In this document: in pieces, positions 52,270 through 64,000 of the stretch
Layout of the letters: each line of letters begins with the position of its first letter
Position numbering within the stretch: position 1 is the stretch's first letter
DNA from: Actinomadura rayongensis
GTDB lineage: Bacteria > Actinomycetota > Actinomycetes > Streptosporangiales > Streptosporangiaceae
Direction of reading: 5' to 3'
DNA length: 64,000 nucleotides
Assembly: GCF_009831215.1 (NCBI RefSeq)
Contig: NZ_WUTW01000010.1
Coordinates: 117,647-181,646 of the forward strand
Position numbers and translations under genes: made by a program
The notes under the pieces: model-generated
The model's input: the letters and a program-made list of their open reading frames with translations, nothing else
What the model was told of the DNA's origin: nothing
Database searches by the model: none

Positions 52270-53193
52270 ATGACCGATCGGAATGCCAATGGGCCGGTGG
52301 ACCTCGGCTGGCTCCGCTCGTTCCTGGCCGTCTACCGGACGGGGTCGGTGACCACGGCGGCCCGGCTCGTCGGGTTGTCCCAGCCCACGGTGACGACGCA
52401 GATCAAGGCGCTCGAAGACCGCCTCGGCCGCGCGCTGTTCCAGCGTCTGCCGCGCGGCATGGCTCCGACCCCGCCCGCACACGACCTCGCCGCCCGGCTC
52501 GCCGGGCCGATGGACGAGCTCGAAGCCGTTGCCGGGAACGGCCCGGCGGAGCGGCCGGCGCCGGAACCGCCCGTCCATCTGGGCGGCCCGGCGGACGCCG
52601 TGGCCGCGCTCGTGCTGCCCGCGCTCGCGCCGCTGATCGAGCGCGGCGTCCGGCTGCACGTCACCACAGGCCTCGCCGACGAGCTGCTGACCGCCCTGCG
52701 CGCGGGCACCTGCGATCTCGTCGTCTCCGCCGTCCGGCCGCGCGGCCGGACGCTGCTCGCCCGGCCGCTCATGGACGAGGAGTTCGTCCTCGTGGCCGCC
52801 CCGGGACGCGCCGCGCGTCTGGACCTCGACAGGCTCACCGCCCACGGGCCTTCCGCCCTCGACGGGGTGCCCCTGGTCTCCTACGCCGAGGATCTGCCCA
52901 TCCTGCGGCGCTACTGGCGGCACGTCTTCGGAGTGCGGCTGAATGCGAAGCCCGCCGTCGTCGTCCCGGACCTGCGCGCCGTGGTCGCGGCCGTCGCGGC
53001 GGGCGCCGGGGTGAGCGTCCTGCCGCGCTATCTCTGCGCCGCGCACCTGGACGCGGGGACGCTCGTCACGCTGCTCGACCCCGATGATCCGCCGATCAAC
53101 ACGGCCTTTCTCGTTGAGCGTGCCGGAGCACCGGACCGTCCGCACATCGCCCTCGTCCGCGACGTCCTCGTCGAAGCGGCACGTTCGTGGTGA
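52270..53193 (+). CDS. LysR-family transcriptional regulator
   Basis: A 307-residue LysR protein: LGWLRSFLAVYRTGSVTTAARLVGLSQPTVTTQIKALEDRLGRALFQR is the winged helix-turn-helix, followed by an effector domain with VVAAVAAGAGVSVLPRYLC near the end. The ATG at 52270 is preceded by TAGAAT ending 7 nt before it, and there is no Shine-Dalgarno, again suggesting a leaderless message. It is divergent from the DJ-1/reductase operon, its presumed target. Confidence 0.88.
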   Translation: MTDRNANGPVDLGWLRSFLAVYRTGSVTTAARLVGLSQPTVTTQIKALEDRLGRALFQRLPRGMAPTPPAHDLAARLAGPMDELEAVAGNGPAERPAPEPPVHLGGPADAVAALVLPALAPLIERGVRLHVTTGLADELLTALRAGTCDLVVSAVRPRGRTLLARPLMDEEFVLVAAPGRAARLDLDRLTAHGPSALDGVPLVSYAEDLPILRRYWRHVFGVRLNAKPAVVVPDLRAVVAAVAAGAGVSVLPRYLCAAHLDAGTLVTLLDPDDPPINTAFLVERAGAPDRPHIALVRDVLVEAARSW

Positions 53194-53342
53194 CGCGCAC
53201 CTGTGGGCCGACAGTCGACCGCTTTCCGGCGGGCATTAAGGCGGCAGAAGCAAATCCTCCTGCATGTACGGACGCTGCTGTGCGATGTGGCGGGCTGGCC
53301 GTGAGCCGACCACGACCACGTGTGTGGTCATATCGCGGCGCA

Positions 53343-53990
53343 TCACCGCGCTGACCGGCGGCGCCGGATCTTCAGGATGTTGTCCGGGCGGGTCGCCGGC
53401 TGCCCGTCAGGGCCGGTGAGCTCCTGCACCACGGTCTCGTCCACCTCCACTTGCCAGTCTTCGTCCGGCAGGGCGAGGGCGGCCAGGACCTCGCCGGTCG
53501 TCGGGAAGTGCAGTGCCGGGTCGTGGTCGGTGTCCCAGGACGGCCCTCCGGCGTGCCCGGCGACGAGAAGGCGGCCACCGGGCGCCACCGCTGCGGCGGC
53601 CCGCCGCAGGATCTCTTCGCGCGGCATCTCCACCGGCGAGTGCAGGAACTGGGCCGACACCAGGTCATAGGTGCCTTCGGGGAAGCTGACCGCCAGGTCG
53701 TGGCGCCGCCATGCGATCCGCTCGGCGACGCCCGCAGCGGCGGCGTCCCGGGCGGCGCGGCTCAGCGCGGTGGCCGACACGTCGACGGCGGTGACCGTCC
53801 AGCCCTGGCGCGCGAGCCAGATCGCGTCGGCTCCTTCTCCGCAGCCGAGGTCCAGCGCCGTTCCGGGAGCGAGCGCTGTCACCTCCCGGATGAGGATTCC
53901 GTTCGGGTTTCCGCTGAAGATCTGGTCCTCACGGCCGTAGAAGCCCTCCCAGAACTCTTCGGCCGATGCGCCGGGCTCCGCATGCAACAT
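53343..53990 (-). CDS. SAM-dependent methyltransferase (TehB/UbiE-like)
   Basis: A 215-residue class I methyltransferase. EFWEGFYGREDQIFSGNPNGILIREV is typical of small tellurite-resistance/thiopurine-type enzymes. ALDLGCGEGADAIWLARQGWTVTAVDVS is the SAM site, and YDLVSAQFLHSP the post-motif strand. The substrate is unknown. It stands alone; 149 nt separate it from the convergent LysR gene. Confidence 0.85.
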   Translation of the reverse strand: MLHAEPGASAEEFWEGFYGREDQIFSGNPNGILIREVTALAPGTALDLGCGEGADAIWLARQGWTVTAVDVSATALSRAARDAAAAGVAERIAWRRHDLAVSFPEGTYDLVSAQFLHSPVEMPREEILRRAAAAVAPGGRLLVAGHAGGPSWDTDHDPALHFPTTGEVLAALALPDEDWQVEVDETVVQELTGPDGQPATRPDNILKIRRRRSAR

Positions 53991-54347
53991 GGTTCTCGTC
54001 CTCTCGGTGAGCAGTCAGCCCAGGATGAGGCGATCCAGGCCGGTTCAGCCAACTTTGTTGCAGGAACGGCAAACGGTTCGCGTCGGGACGGCGGACCGGT
54101 CGATTGTCTCGGTCGGAACGACGAAGCAGGCTGCCCGGTGTGTCGGGCAAGGCCATCGCCGGGAGGGCCCTGGGCCCTGGGCCTTCGCCGCTATGGCCGC
54201 CGATTGGCGGAAGTTCCGGCGCTCCGCCGTAATGCGGTGGGGACACGGATGGGCATCGACTCCCGAGCCGGGGGTAGCCGCGGTGGCCCGTCACGGGCTA
54301 GAACCGCCGCAAGCGCTCGTCTTCCATCCCGTAAGCAGGTGACCGCA
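53991..54347. other. Divergent promoter region without genes
   Basis: 357 bp between the methyltransferase and acyl-CoA synthetase starts. GAGAGGACGAG before the minus-strand start is its ribosome-binding region. No inverted repeat or extra gene was found. Confidence 0.45.
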
Positions 54348-55907
54348 GTGATCACACCGTTGAGCCCGTTGGCCTTCCTCGCCCGTTCGGCCGAGGTGTT
54401 CGGTGACAAGACCGCGATCGTCTCCGCAGAACGCCGTCTCACCTACCGTGCGTTCGCCGCCGAGGCGACCCGGGTCGCCCACGCTCTGCGGGCGTCCGGC
54501 ATCGGGCCGGGCGACAGGGTCGCGTACCTGTCGCCCAACCTGCCCGAACTGCTGATCGCGCACTTCGCCGTGCCGCTGGCCGGGGCGGTCCTCGTCGCCG
54601 TCAACACCCGCCTCGCGCCGGAGGAGATCGCGTACATCCTGGATCACTCGGGCAGCGGGCTCGTGGTCGTCCACGAGACGCTGGCGGACCGGCTCATCCC
54701 CGCCGAGGGACGGACCACCGTCGTCATCGGCGCCGCGCGGGACGGCGCGCTGAGCTACGACGAGCTGCTGGCACGCGGTTCCGATGAGCCGCTGCCCTGG
54801 TCGGTGGACGACGAGAACGCCACGATCTCCATCAACTACACGTCCGGGACCACGGCACGACCCAAGGGCGTGGAGTACACGCATCGCGGCGCGTACCTGA
54901 ACGCGCTCGGCGAGATCATCCACTCCTCGCACACGCCCGACAGCGTCTACCTGTGGACGCTGCCGATGTTCCACTGCAACGGCTGGTGCACGACCTGGGC
55001 CGTGACGGCGATCGGCGGCACGCACGTCTGCCTGCCGAGCGTGGACGGCGCGGAGATCTGGCGGCTGATCGACGAGGAGGGCGTCACGCACCTCAACGCC
55101 GCTCCCACCGTGCTCGTCACGATCGCCAACGCCGAGCAGGCGCACCCGCTGACGCGTCCGCTGGTCGCCACCACGGCCGGTGCGCCGCCGAGCCCGACGA
55201 TCATCGGGGAGATGCGGCGGCTCGGTGTCCGCGTCGTCCACCTCTACGGCCTGACCGAGACCTACGGACCGTACGCGGTGTGCGAGCCGCAGGCGGACTG
55301 GCCCGCCGACGGCCCCGAGCGCGCCCGCCTCACCGCGCGGCAGGGAGTCGGGATGGTGCAGACGGACGGGCTCCGGGTCGTGGACGAGTCCATGACCGAC
55401 GTGCCCCGCGACGGCACGACGATGGGCGAGATCGTCATGCGCGGCAACAACGTCATGGCGGGCTACTTCGCCGACCCGGAAGCCACCGAGCGCGCCTTCC
55501 TGGGCGGCTGGTTCCACTCCGGCGACCTCGGGGTCGTCCACCCGGACGGCTATGTCGAGCTGCGCGACCGCGCCAAGGACGTCATCATCTCCGGCGGCGA
55601 GAACATCTCCACCGTCGAGGTCGAGCAGGCCGTGGCGAGCCATCCGGCCGTCCTGGAGACCGCGGTCGTGGGCGTGCCCGACGAGCGTTGGGGTGAACGG
55701 CCGAAGGCGTTCGTCATCCTACGGGCGGGCGCGTCGGCCGCGGAGGCGGACATCATCGCGCACGTCCGCGCGCACCTGGCCGGGTTCAAGGCTCCGGACC
55801 GCGTCGAGTTCGTGACGGAGTTGCCGAAGACCTCGACCGGGAAGATCCAGAAGTTCGTGCTCAAGAACAAGGAGTGGGCAGGCACCGATCGGCGTATCCA
55901 GGGCTGA
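54348..55907 (+). CDS. Acyl-CoA synthetase (AMP-forming), medium/long-chain type
   Basis: A 519-residue ANL-superfamily ligase that activates a carboxylic acid as acyl-AMP and then acyl-CoA. P-loop-like YTSGTTARPKG, VHLYGLTETYGP, GWFHSGDLGVVHPDGYVELRDRAKDVIISGGENIS and the C-terminal Lys in PKTSTGKIQKF are all present. AGGTGA 5 nt before the GTG at 54348 supports this start over the GTG at 54339. There is no linked partner gene. Confidence 0.92.
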   Translation: MITPLSPLAFLARSAEVFGDKTAIVSAERRLTYRAFAAEATRVAHALRASGIGPGDRVAYLSPNLPELLIAHFAVPLAGAVLVAVNTRLAPEEIAYILDHSGSGLVVVHETLADRLIPAEGRTTVVIGAARDGALSYDELLARGSDEPLPWSVDDENATISINYTSGTTARPKGVEYTHRGAYLNALGEIIHSSHTPDSVYLWTLPMFHCNGWCTTWAVTAIGGTHVCLPSVDGAEIWRLIDEEGVTHLNAAPTVLVTIANAEQAHPLTRPLVATTAGAPPSPTIIGEMRRLGVRVVHLYGLTETYGPYAVCEPQADWPADGPERARLTARQGVGMVQTDGLRVVDESMTDVPRDGTTMGEIVMRGNNVMAGYFADPEATERAFLGGWFHSGDLGVVHPDGYVELRDRAKDVIISGGENISTVEVEQAVASHPAVLETAVVGVPDERWGERPKAFVILRAGASAAEADIIAHVRAHLAGFKAPDRVEFVTELPKTSTGKIQKFVLKNKEWAGTDRRIQG

Positions 55908-56370
55908 GCCGCAGGACCGTTCGCGGCTTTGCGGAACAGCGGACGCGGAGTGGGTGACCGAGTGCTCCTTGAGCTTCGCCGCCCGCCCTCGCGTCCGCCC
56001 GCCGAACTGAGCCGCAGGGCGGCTTACGGTGCCGCCGGTTGAGGGCATAGGCGACCGCATCCGCCGGTGACTCGCGAACCGCTCGTCCGCCGCCTAGCGG
56101 ACGCGTGCTGGACGCGGGGCGGCATGCGGCATCACGCGTTCGCGGACGCGACAAAATCTGCCCGCGCTCGGCTTGAGCGACGCGGGCCCGTGTCGCGTCC
56201 GCCAAGACCCCACGCGCCAGAGGCGATTCCGGCGCCCCACATGCCAGAGGCGGTTCCGGCGCACGTCGCAACCACTGACGACGTCCATCGCCGTCACGAC
56301 CACGGCTCCTGGTCGCGTGGCCGCCCCGGCCGCGTGCCGTGTCCGGGACAGGTCGGGGCGGCGGCCGGGG
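55908..56370. other. Non-coding region with a 19-bp direct repeat
   Basis: 463 bp between the ends of acs-like and metH genes, with no supported gene. CCAGAGGCGATTCCGGCGC (56217-56235) recurs with one change at 56244-56262, a 27-bp period. Several GC-rich repeats of CGCAxxxCGC type could form the terminators of both convergent genes. Confidence 0.45.
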
Positions 56371-59982
<3,612 letters not shown>

Positions 59983-60000
59983 CAGACGACCTCCCTGACT

Positions 60001-60070
60001 GGGAGGCGCCCTTACCGATGCGAGCGAGGCCGAGCGTGGCGGGCTTCGGCCCGTTGCAGCGCCTCTCGGA
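60001..60070 (-). promoter_or_regulatory. Probable S-adenosylhomocysteine (SAH) riboswitch in the metH leader
   Basis: On the minus strand, CCGAG (60069-60065) pairs with CTCGG (60034-60030), enclosing GGCGCTGCAAC and a CGGGC-CGAA-GCCCG hairpin. The invariant GCGCTGCAAC core is that of the SAH aptamer. Downstream, GCGCCT (60009-60004) can pair with AGGCGC (60064-60059) as the required pseudoknot. The metH Shine-Dalgarno at 59995-59990 lies 8 nt beyond. SAH riboswitches activate methionine-cycle genes such as metH and ahcY. Confidence 0.72.
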
Positions 60071-60201
60071 CTCGTCCTCGACGATACCGCGTACCGCACG
60101 GCGGCCGGAACGCGATGTGCGTCTCGCGGTTCGGCCATCGGGCGCGGCCGTTCGTCCGGCGGAGGCGGTGGGTAGGAGCGCGGCAGAGGGGGTGATCTGG
60201 C

Positions 60202-61035
60202 ATGTCCCGGGCCTTGGTCGTCGGTGCGGGGATCGTCGCCGGCCCGTTGTGGGCTGCGGGGGTGATCCATGGGCTCCGGCAGTACGGAACCGATCTCGGC
60301 GACGCCGACCTGATCGTCGGCACGTCCGTCGGCTCGTTCATCGCCGCGTTCACCGCGTTCGGCGGCGACCTCTCCCGGCCCGTCCACGAGATCGGGCTGG
60401 CCCGCGAGAAGCTGCCGATGCCCGAGATCGCGGCCGAGCAGTTCACCCGCATCTTCGATGTGCTGTCCGACGGCGAACTTCCGGCGGCCGAGCGGCGGCG
60501 GCGCCTGGGCCGGGAGGCGCTGGACGCCGACACGGTCGCGGCGGCGCCGCAGCTCGACGCCGCCCTCGCCCGCGTGCCCGCAGCCGGGTGGCCGGACCGG
60601 CCGCTGCTGGTGCCCGCGGCCCGGATCGACGACGGCGAACGCGTGGTGTGGCGGCGCGGGACCGTACCGCTGCCCGACGCGTTGCGCGCGGGCACCGCGA
60701 TGCCCACCATCTTCCCGCCCGCCGAGATCGACGGCCGCTTCTACATGGACGGCGTCACCTGCTCGACGACGAACGCCGACCTCGCCGCCGGACACGACCG
60801 CGTCGTCGTCTTCGCTCCCCTGCGGCACCTGCTGCCCGCCCGCGTGCTGGACGGCGAGCTCGCCGCCCTCGACCCCGACCGCACCACCGTCATCGGGCCG
60901 GACGCCGAGACGGTCAAGATGTTCGAGCTGAACCTGTTCGACCCGCGCATGGGCATCGGATGGGCGGCCTTCCTCGAAGGCGTGCGGCAGGCTCCCCGCC
61001 ACGCCGACCAGGTCGCCGCGCTATGGAACGCCTAG
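60202..61035 (+). CDS. Patatin-like phospholipase family protein
   Basis: A 277-residue acyl hydrolase. VVGAGIVAGPLWAAGVI is the glycine-rich oxyanion loop, LIVGTSVGSFIAAF holds the catalytic Ser in GTSVG, and the dyad Asp is in FYMDGVTCSTTN (DGV instead of the usual DGG/DGA). Bacterial members act on phospholipids or lipid esters. It is divergent from metH. Confidence 0.87.
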   Translation: MSRALVVGAGIVAGPLWAAGVIHGLRQYGTDLGDADLIVGTSVGSFIAAFTAFGGDLSRPVHEIGLAREKLPMPEIAAEQFTRIFDVLSDGELPAAERRRRLGREALDADTVAAAPQLDAALARVPAAGWPDRPLLVPAARIDDGERVVWRRGTVPLPDALRAGTAMPTIFPPAEIDGRFYMDGVTCSTTNADLAAGHDRVVVFAPLRHLLPARVLDGELAALDPDRTTVIGPDAETVKMFELNLFDPRMGIGWAAFLEGVRQAPRHADQVAALWNA

Positions 61036-61051
61036 GCGGAGCTACGGCGGT

Positions 61052-61628
61052 TCAGCGGGGCGCGTCGGCGAAGAGCCCGCGGTCGATGGCCCGCTTCAGG
61101 ATCTTGCCGGTGGAGCCTTTGGGCAGCTCGTCCACGACGGCGACGAGGTGCGGGACCTTGTACGCCGACAGGCGCTCTTTCGCCCACGCCCGCAGGCCGT
61201 CGGACGTCAGCTCCGCGCCCGGGCGCAGCACGACGACGGCCGCGACCTCCTCGCCGTAGCGCGGGTCGGCTACGCCGATGACCGCGACCTCCGCGATGGC
61301 CGGATGCTCGTGCAGAACGTCCTCGACCTCGCGCGGGTAGACGTTGTATCCGCCGCGGATGACCATGTCCTTCTTGCGGCCGACGATCCGCAGGTCGCCC
61401 TCGTCGTCCTTCACGCCGAGGTCGCCGGTGTGCAGCCAGCCGCCGCGCAGCGTCTCGGCGGTCTCCGCCGGACGGTTCCAGTACCCCTTCATCACGACGG
61501 GACCCCGGATGGCGATCTCCCCGACCTCTCCGGGCGGCAGTTCGCGGCCCGCGTCGTCCTGGACGACGACGGTGCAGCCGGGCGCGGCGACGCCGACGAA
61601 GCCGGCCTTGTAGGGCCGGTCCTCGGGA
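61052..61628 (-). pseudogene. C-terminal fragment of an AMP-forming acyl-CoA ligase
   Basis: The stop is at 61052 and homology extends up to about 61625 (PYKAGFVGVAAPGCTVVVQD, GEIAIRGPVVMKGYWNRPAETAETLRGGWLHTGDLG, KDMVIRGGYNVYPREVEDVL, PKGSTGKILKRAI). This is the last 190 or so residues of a long-chain acyl-CoA ligase. The adenylation core of more than 300 residues is absent: the sequence upstream is a different gene on the opposite strand. Not functional alone. Confidence 0.8.
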
Positions 61629-62185
61629 TGGAGTTCGTCAACGTCGTCGCCATCGCGCCGAGCGACGACGACGTCCGCGAACGGCTGCGCGTGGACGCCC
61701 AGGCCGCCCGGATGCGCGCCCACTACGAGGGCTGGGACGAACGGCTCACCCGGCTCCTCGGCTACTCCGACGACCGGGTCGTCGCATGGGCGCTGAACCA
61801 CCAGACGCCGTTCCCGGCCTGGCACCACGGGCACGTCGCGCTCCTCGGCGACGCCTGCCACACCATGCTCCCCTACTTCTCGCAGGGCGCGTCGCAGGCG
61901 ATCGAGGACGAGCTCGTCCTCGCCGAGCAGGTCGCCAAGGCCGTCCGGGGCGAGCTGACGGTGGCCGACGCGCTCGCCGGATACAGCGACCGCCGCGCCG
62001 CGCACGCGGGCGTGGTGCAGACCGGCGCGCTCAACAACCGCGCGCTGTTCCACTTGCCCGACGGACCCGAGCAGCGGCGGCGCGACGGCGCCTTCCGCGA
62101 ACACCACCGCGAGTCGGACGTGTCGTTCGACTGGATCTACGACGGCACCCCGCTGGAGGACGACCCCGTGCCGCAGGCGACCTGA
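61628..62185 (+). pseudogene. C-terminal fragment of an FAD-dependent aromatic hydroxylase
   Basis: 185 residues matching the end of salicylate/6-hydroxynicotinate-type hydroxylases: MEFVNVVAIAPSDD, then GHVALLGDACHTMLPYFSQGASQAIEDELVLAEQVAKAV, with the GD motif that contacts FAD ribityl. The N-terminal FAD-binding GxGxxG half, about 200 residues, is missing. The fragment begins where the ligase fragment on the other strand begins. An ATG at 61628 exists but has no Shine-Dalgarno. Confidence 0.78.
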
Positions 62186-62491
62186 CCATCGGGCCACCTT
62201 CTCGTGCCGTCAGCAGGTGCGGGGCTTCGACTTGTCGCGGCCACGCGTCGTGGGGCCGGTCACGGCGTCCCACCGTCGTCGGCGGAGCAACGGCCGACGC
62301 TTCCGTGACTGTCCCCGCGCCGTACGTACCGGACGTCGGCGAGCAGCAGAGCCCACCGATGAACCCGTCTCCCGTCCCTGCGTCCGATTCGTCCCCCCCT
62401 CGCCCGCGTTTCCCGACGCCGACGTATCGACTGCGCGCGACCGGGCCGGCCGCCGCGCCGCTCAGCCTGGCCGCGCCGCTCGGCCCCGGCC

Positions 62492-62573
62492 GCGCAGTTT
62501 GGCCTGGCGGCGCAGTTTGGCCTGGCGGCGCAGTTTGGCCTGGCGGCGCAGTTTGGCCTGGCGGCGCAGTCCG
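62492..62573. repeat. 18-bp tandem repeat (minisatellite)
   Basis: Four perfect copies of GCGCAGTTTGGCCTGGCG run from 62492 to 62563, followed by a partial fifth. The period is a multiple of three, so all six frames stay open, but none has coding character. The surrounding 62186-62653 holds no gene. Confidence 0.9.
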
Positions 62574-62653
62574 GCGCGTGCGCCGACACTGCGCCTCGGC
62601 TCGTTCGCCCCCGGCCGCGAGCCCTCCTCGGCCGGAGCGGTCGGCATCGCGTC

Positions 62654-63040
62654 TTACTGCGCCGCCGCCTCTGCCTTGATGCGCTCGAACTGCTCGCCCA
62701 TCCGGGCTGCGAGCGCGGTGGCGGCGGTCAGCGGGCGGACCATGACCTTGAAGTCGATGATCTTGCCGTCGTCGTCATAGGTGAGGAAGTCGCAGCCGTT
62801 GATCTTCAGGCCGTCGACAACGGCCTCGAACTCGTAGGCGTGGTGGCGGCCGTCGCGGATCTCGCGCACATAGCGGAAGTCCTCGAAGACGCGGAGCACG
62901 CCGCGCAGGATCGCGGCCGTGATCGCCCTTCCCTGGTACGGCCGGAACGCCACGGGGCTGGTGAACACCACGTCCTCGGCGAGCATCGCCTCGATCGCCT
63001 CGGCGTCCCGGGCGAGCACGGCCTCGGTGAAGGTCGTCAT
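62654..63040 (-). CDS. SnoaL-like/NTF2-fold protein
   Basis: A 128-residue single-domain protein. FTEAVLARDAEAIEAMLAEDVVFTSPVAFRPYQGRAITAAILRGVLRVFEDFRYV and IDFKVMVRPLTAATALAARM fit the SnoaL-like fold, used by small hydrolases, isomerases and ligand-binding proteins. The substrate is not readable. GGAGGCGGAGG precedes the ATG. It is divergent from a PadR gene with a shared operator pair and is the likely target of that regulator. Confidence 0.82.
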   Translation of the reverse strand: MTTFTEAVLARDAEAIEAMLAEDVVFTSPVAFRPYQGRAITAAILRGVLRVFEDFRYVREIRDGRHHAYEFEAVVDGLKINGCDFLTYDDDGKIIDFKVMVRPLTAATALAARMGEQFERIKAEAAAQ

Positions 63041-63052
63041 GCCTCCGCCTCC

Positions 63053-63070
63053 TAGTCAATTAGTTGACTA
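63053..63070. promoter_or_regulatory. PadR operator, site 1
   Basis: TAGTCAA-TTAG-TTGACTA, a perfect 7-bp inverted repeat with a 4-nt centre, lies 13 bp upstream of the SnoaL-like start. Confidence 0.65.
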
Positions 63071-63120
63071 CTTCGCGGTCGAGCGTAGGACCCGGGTCGT
63101 TCGCTGTCCAGCGAAGTGAA

Positions 63121-63138
63121 TAATCAACTTTTCGACTA
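63121..63138. promoter_or_regulatory. PadR operator, site 2 (degenerate)
   Basis: On the minus strand TAGTCGAAAAGTTGATTA matches site 1 at 14 of 18 positions. It lies 30 bp before the PadR start. Confidence 0.55.
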
Positions 63139-63167
63139 GGTACCACCGGGTGGCTAGGGTGAGCGGC

Positions 63168-63728
63168 ATGGCGCTGCGGAACGCGATCCTCGCGACGCTC
63201 CTGGAGGGCGAGTCGTCGGGCTACGACCTGGCCAAGGTCTTCGACTCCTCGGTCGCCAACTTCTGGACCGCGACGCCGCAGCAGCTCTACCGCGAGCTGG
63301 ATCGGATGGAGGGCCAAGGGCTGGTCGAGGCTCGCGTGGTCGAACAGGAACGCCGGCCCAACAAGCGGCTGTTCTCGATCACCGAGGCGGGCCTCGCCGC
63401 GCTCACCGAGTTCACGGCCCGCGAGCCCAAGCCGACCGCCGTCCGGGACGAGCTGCTCGTCCAGGTGCAGGCGGTCGAGCATGGTGACGCGGCGGCGGTC
63501 CGGGACTCCGTCCGACAGAAGCAGGCGCTCGCCGAACGGAAGCTGAAGCGCTACGAGCGGTTGCGCGACCGTCTCCTCGCGGGCCGGGCCGAGGCGGACT
63601 ACCTCGCCACGGCGGATCGCGTCGGCCCCTACCTGACGCTCGCGCGCGGCATCGCGTTCGAGCAGGAGAACGTCCGCTGGTGCGAGTACGTCCTCGGCGT
63701 ACTCGCACGGCGCAACGCCACGGCCTGA
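63168..63728 (+). CDS. PadR-family transcriptional regulator
   Basis: A 186-residue regulator. MALRNAILATLLEGESSGYDLAKVFDSSVANFWTATPQQLYRELDRMEGQGLVEARVVEQERRPNKRLFSITEAG is the PadR winged helix; the C-terminal helices mediate dimerisation. GGTGAG stands before the ATG at 63168; a GTG at 63150 is possible. Two operator-like sites lie in the divergent region, so it probably represses itself and the SnoaL-like gene. Confidence 0.88.
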   Translation: MALRNAILATLLEGESSGYDLAKVFDSSVANFWTATPQQLYRELDRMEGQGLVEARVVEQERRPNKRLFSITEAGLAALTEFTAREPKPTAVRDELLVQVQAVEHGDAAAVRDSVRQKQALAERKLKRYERLRDRLLAGRAEADYLATADRVGPYLTLARGIAFEQENVRWCEYVLGVLARRNATA

Positions 63729-63934
63729 CCGGAGCCGAGAAGGCACAGCCACACCAAGGTGCGGGGCCGGGTCGGTAGCGCGCGGGCTTGCCGGTCCCAG
63801 TCGTGGGCGGTTTCGACGGAGACGAGCCGGCTGCCGGAGGGCGGCTGCGGTGCCTGGTCTTCCGCTCTTGTTTTCGGACACCGAGACCAGCATCCTTAAT
63901 TGCAGGACTACTGTTTCAATTTTCAGGAGTTTTG

Positions 63935-64000
63935 ATGAGTGGCACGATGACGGCTGTCCGGATCTACGAGCACGGTGGGCCGGAGGTGTTGAAGGTCGAG
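63935..64000 (+). CDS. Quinone-oxidoreductase-like MDR protein, N-terminus (cut by window end)
   Basis: Only 22 codons are visible: MSGTMTAVRIYEHGGPEVLKVE. V-R-I-Y-E-H-G-G-P-E-V-L is the usual opening of quinone oxidoreductase-like (QOR) medium-chain reductases. CAGGAG lies 7 nt before the ATG. The stretch before it (63890-63930) is unusually AT-rich and probably holds the promoter. Confidence 0.7.
   Translation, partial: MSGTMTAVRIYEHGGPEVLKVE

Noticed and set aside
60001..60110. Cobalamin riboswitch before metH
   Set aside because: No B12-box-like sequence was found; the local structure fits the SAH aptamer instead.
62492..62573. CRISPR array
   Set aside because: The units are contiguous, 18 bp long and lack spacers; no cas genes are present.

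Overview
This is a very GC-rich window from a high-GC Gram-positive bacterium. It is almost certainly a filamentous actinomycete, and the gene set fits Streptosporangiales/Thermomonosporaceae such as Actinomadura. That placement is inference from gene content (F420/FMN luciferase-like oxidoreductases, IdsA-type prenyl synthase, cytochromes P450, PadR/TetR/AraC regulators, GTG starts, apparently leaderless genes), not from a marker gene. No rRNA, tRNA, CRISPR array or insertion sequence was seen.

Layout. Positions 1-8416 are mixed housekeeping: the end of a RibD-like reductase gene, an F420-type oxidoreductase, a complete glycine-betaine/osmoprotectant ABC operon (1324-4935), a broken Fic-domain gene, a TetR regulator divergent from a secreted lipase with a clear operator over the promoter, and an Orn/Lys/Arg-type decarboxylase. 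Positions 9275-35389 form an organosulfur-scavenging island. It holds a luciferase-like monooxygenase with an AraC regulator, a LysR regulator divergent from sfnG (dimethylsulfone monooxygenase), a 20-codon leader peptide, two SfnB-type flavoproteins, ssuD, and a GNAT. Two divergent peptide-type ABC systems follow. One has a permease fused to two ATPases. The other heads a tightly coupled eleven-gene operon (counting a 28-codon mini-ORF) that ends with a DUF1684 protein, three more luciferase-like monooxygenases, a TauD-like protein lacking the metal-binding Asp, and a second copy of the GNAT.

Positions 35608-38919 hold a TetR/membrane-protein pair sharing a 33-bp palindrome, a sugar-epimerase-like SDR and an epoxide-hydrolase-like enzyme. 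Positions 39199-49663 are a terpenoid biosynthetic cluster. The plus strand carries an MFS exporter, a P450, a methyltransferase, a second P450 and a small basic protein. The convergent minus strand carries an IdsA-like polyprenyl diphosphate synthase, a squalene-hopene-cyclase-family enzyme (DxDD) and a class I terpene synthase (NSE triad) only 5 nt downstream. No squalene-forming genes are present. A protonation-initiated cyclase coupled to an ionization-initiated cyclase is therefore a real possibility, and this is the most interesting system in the window.

Positions 50173-64000 return to accessory metabolism: a DJ-1-like gene, a decayed TetR gene and an NADP-dependent reductase in one operon opposite a LysR gene, a methyltransferase, an acyl-CoA synthetase, and methionine synthase metH with a probable SAH riboswitch. 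These are followed by a patatin-like lipase, two gene fragments abutting at a recombination scar, an 18-bp tandem repeat, a PadR regulator divergent from a SnoaL-like gene, and the start of a quinone-oxidoreductase-like gene cut by the window edge.
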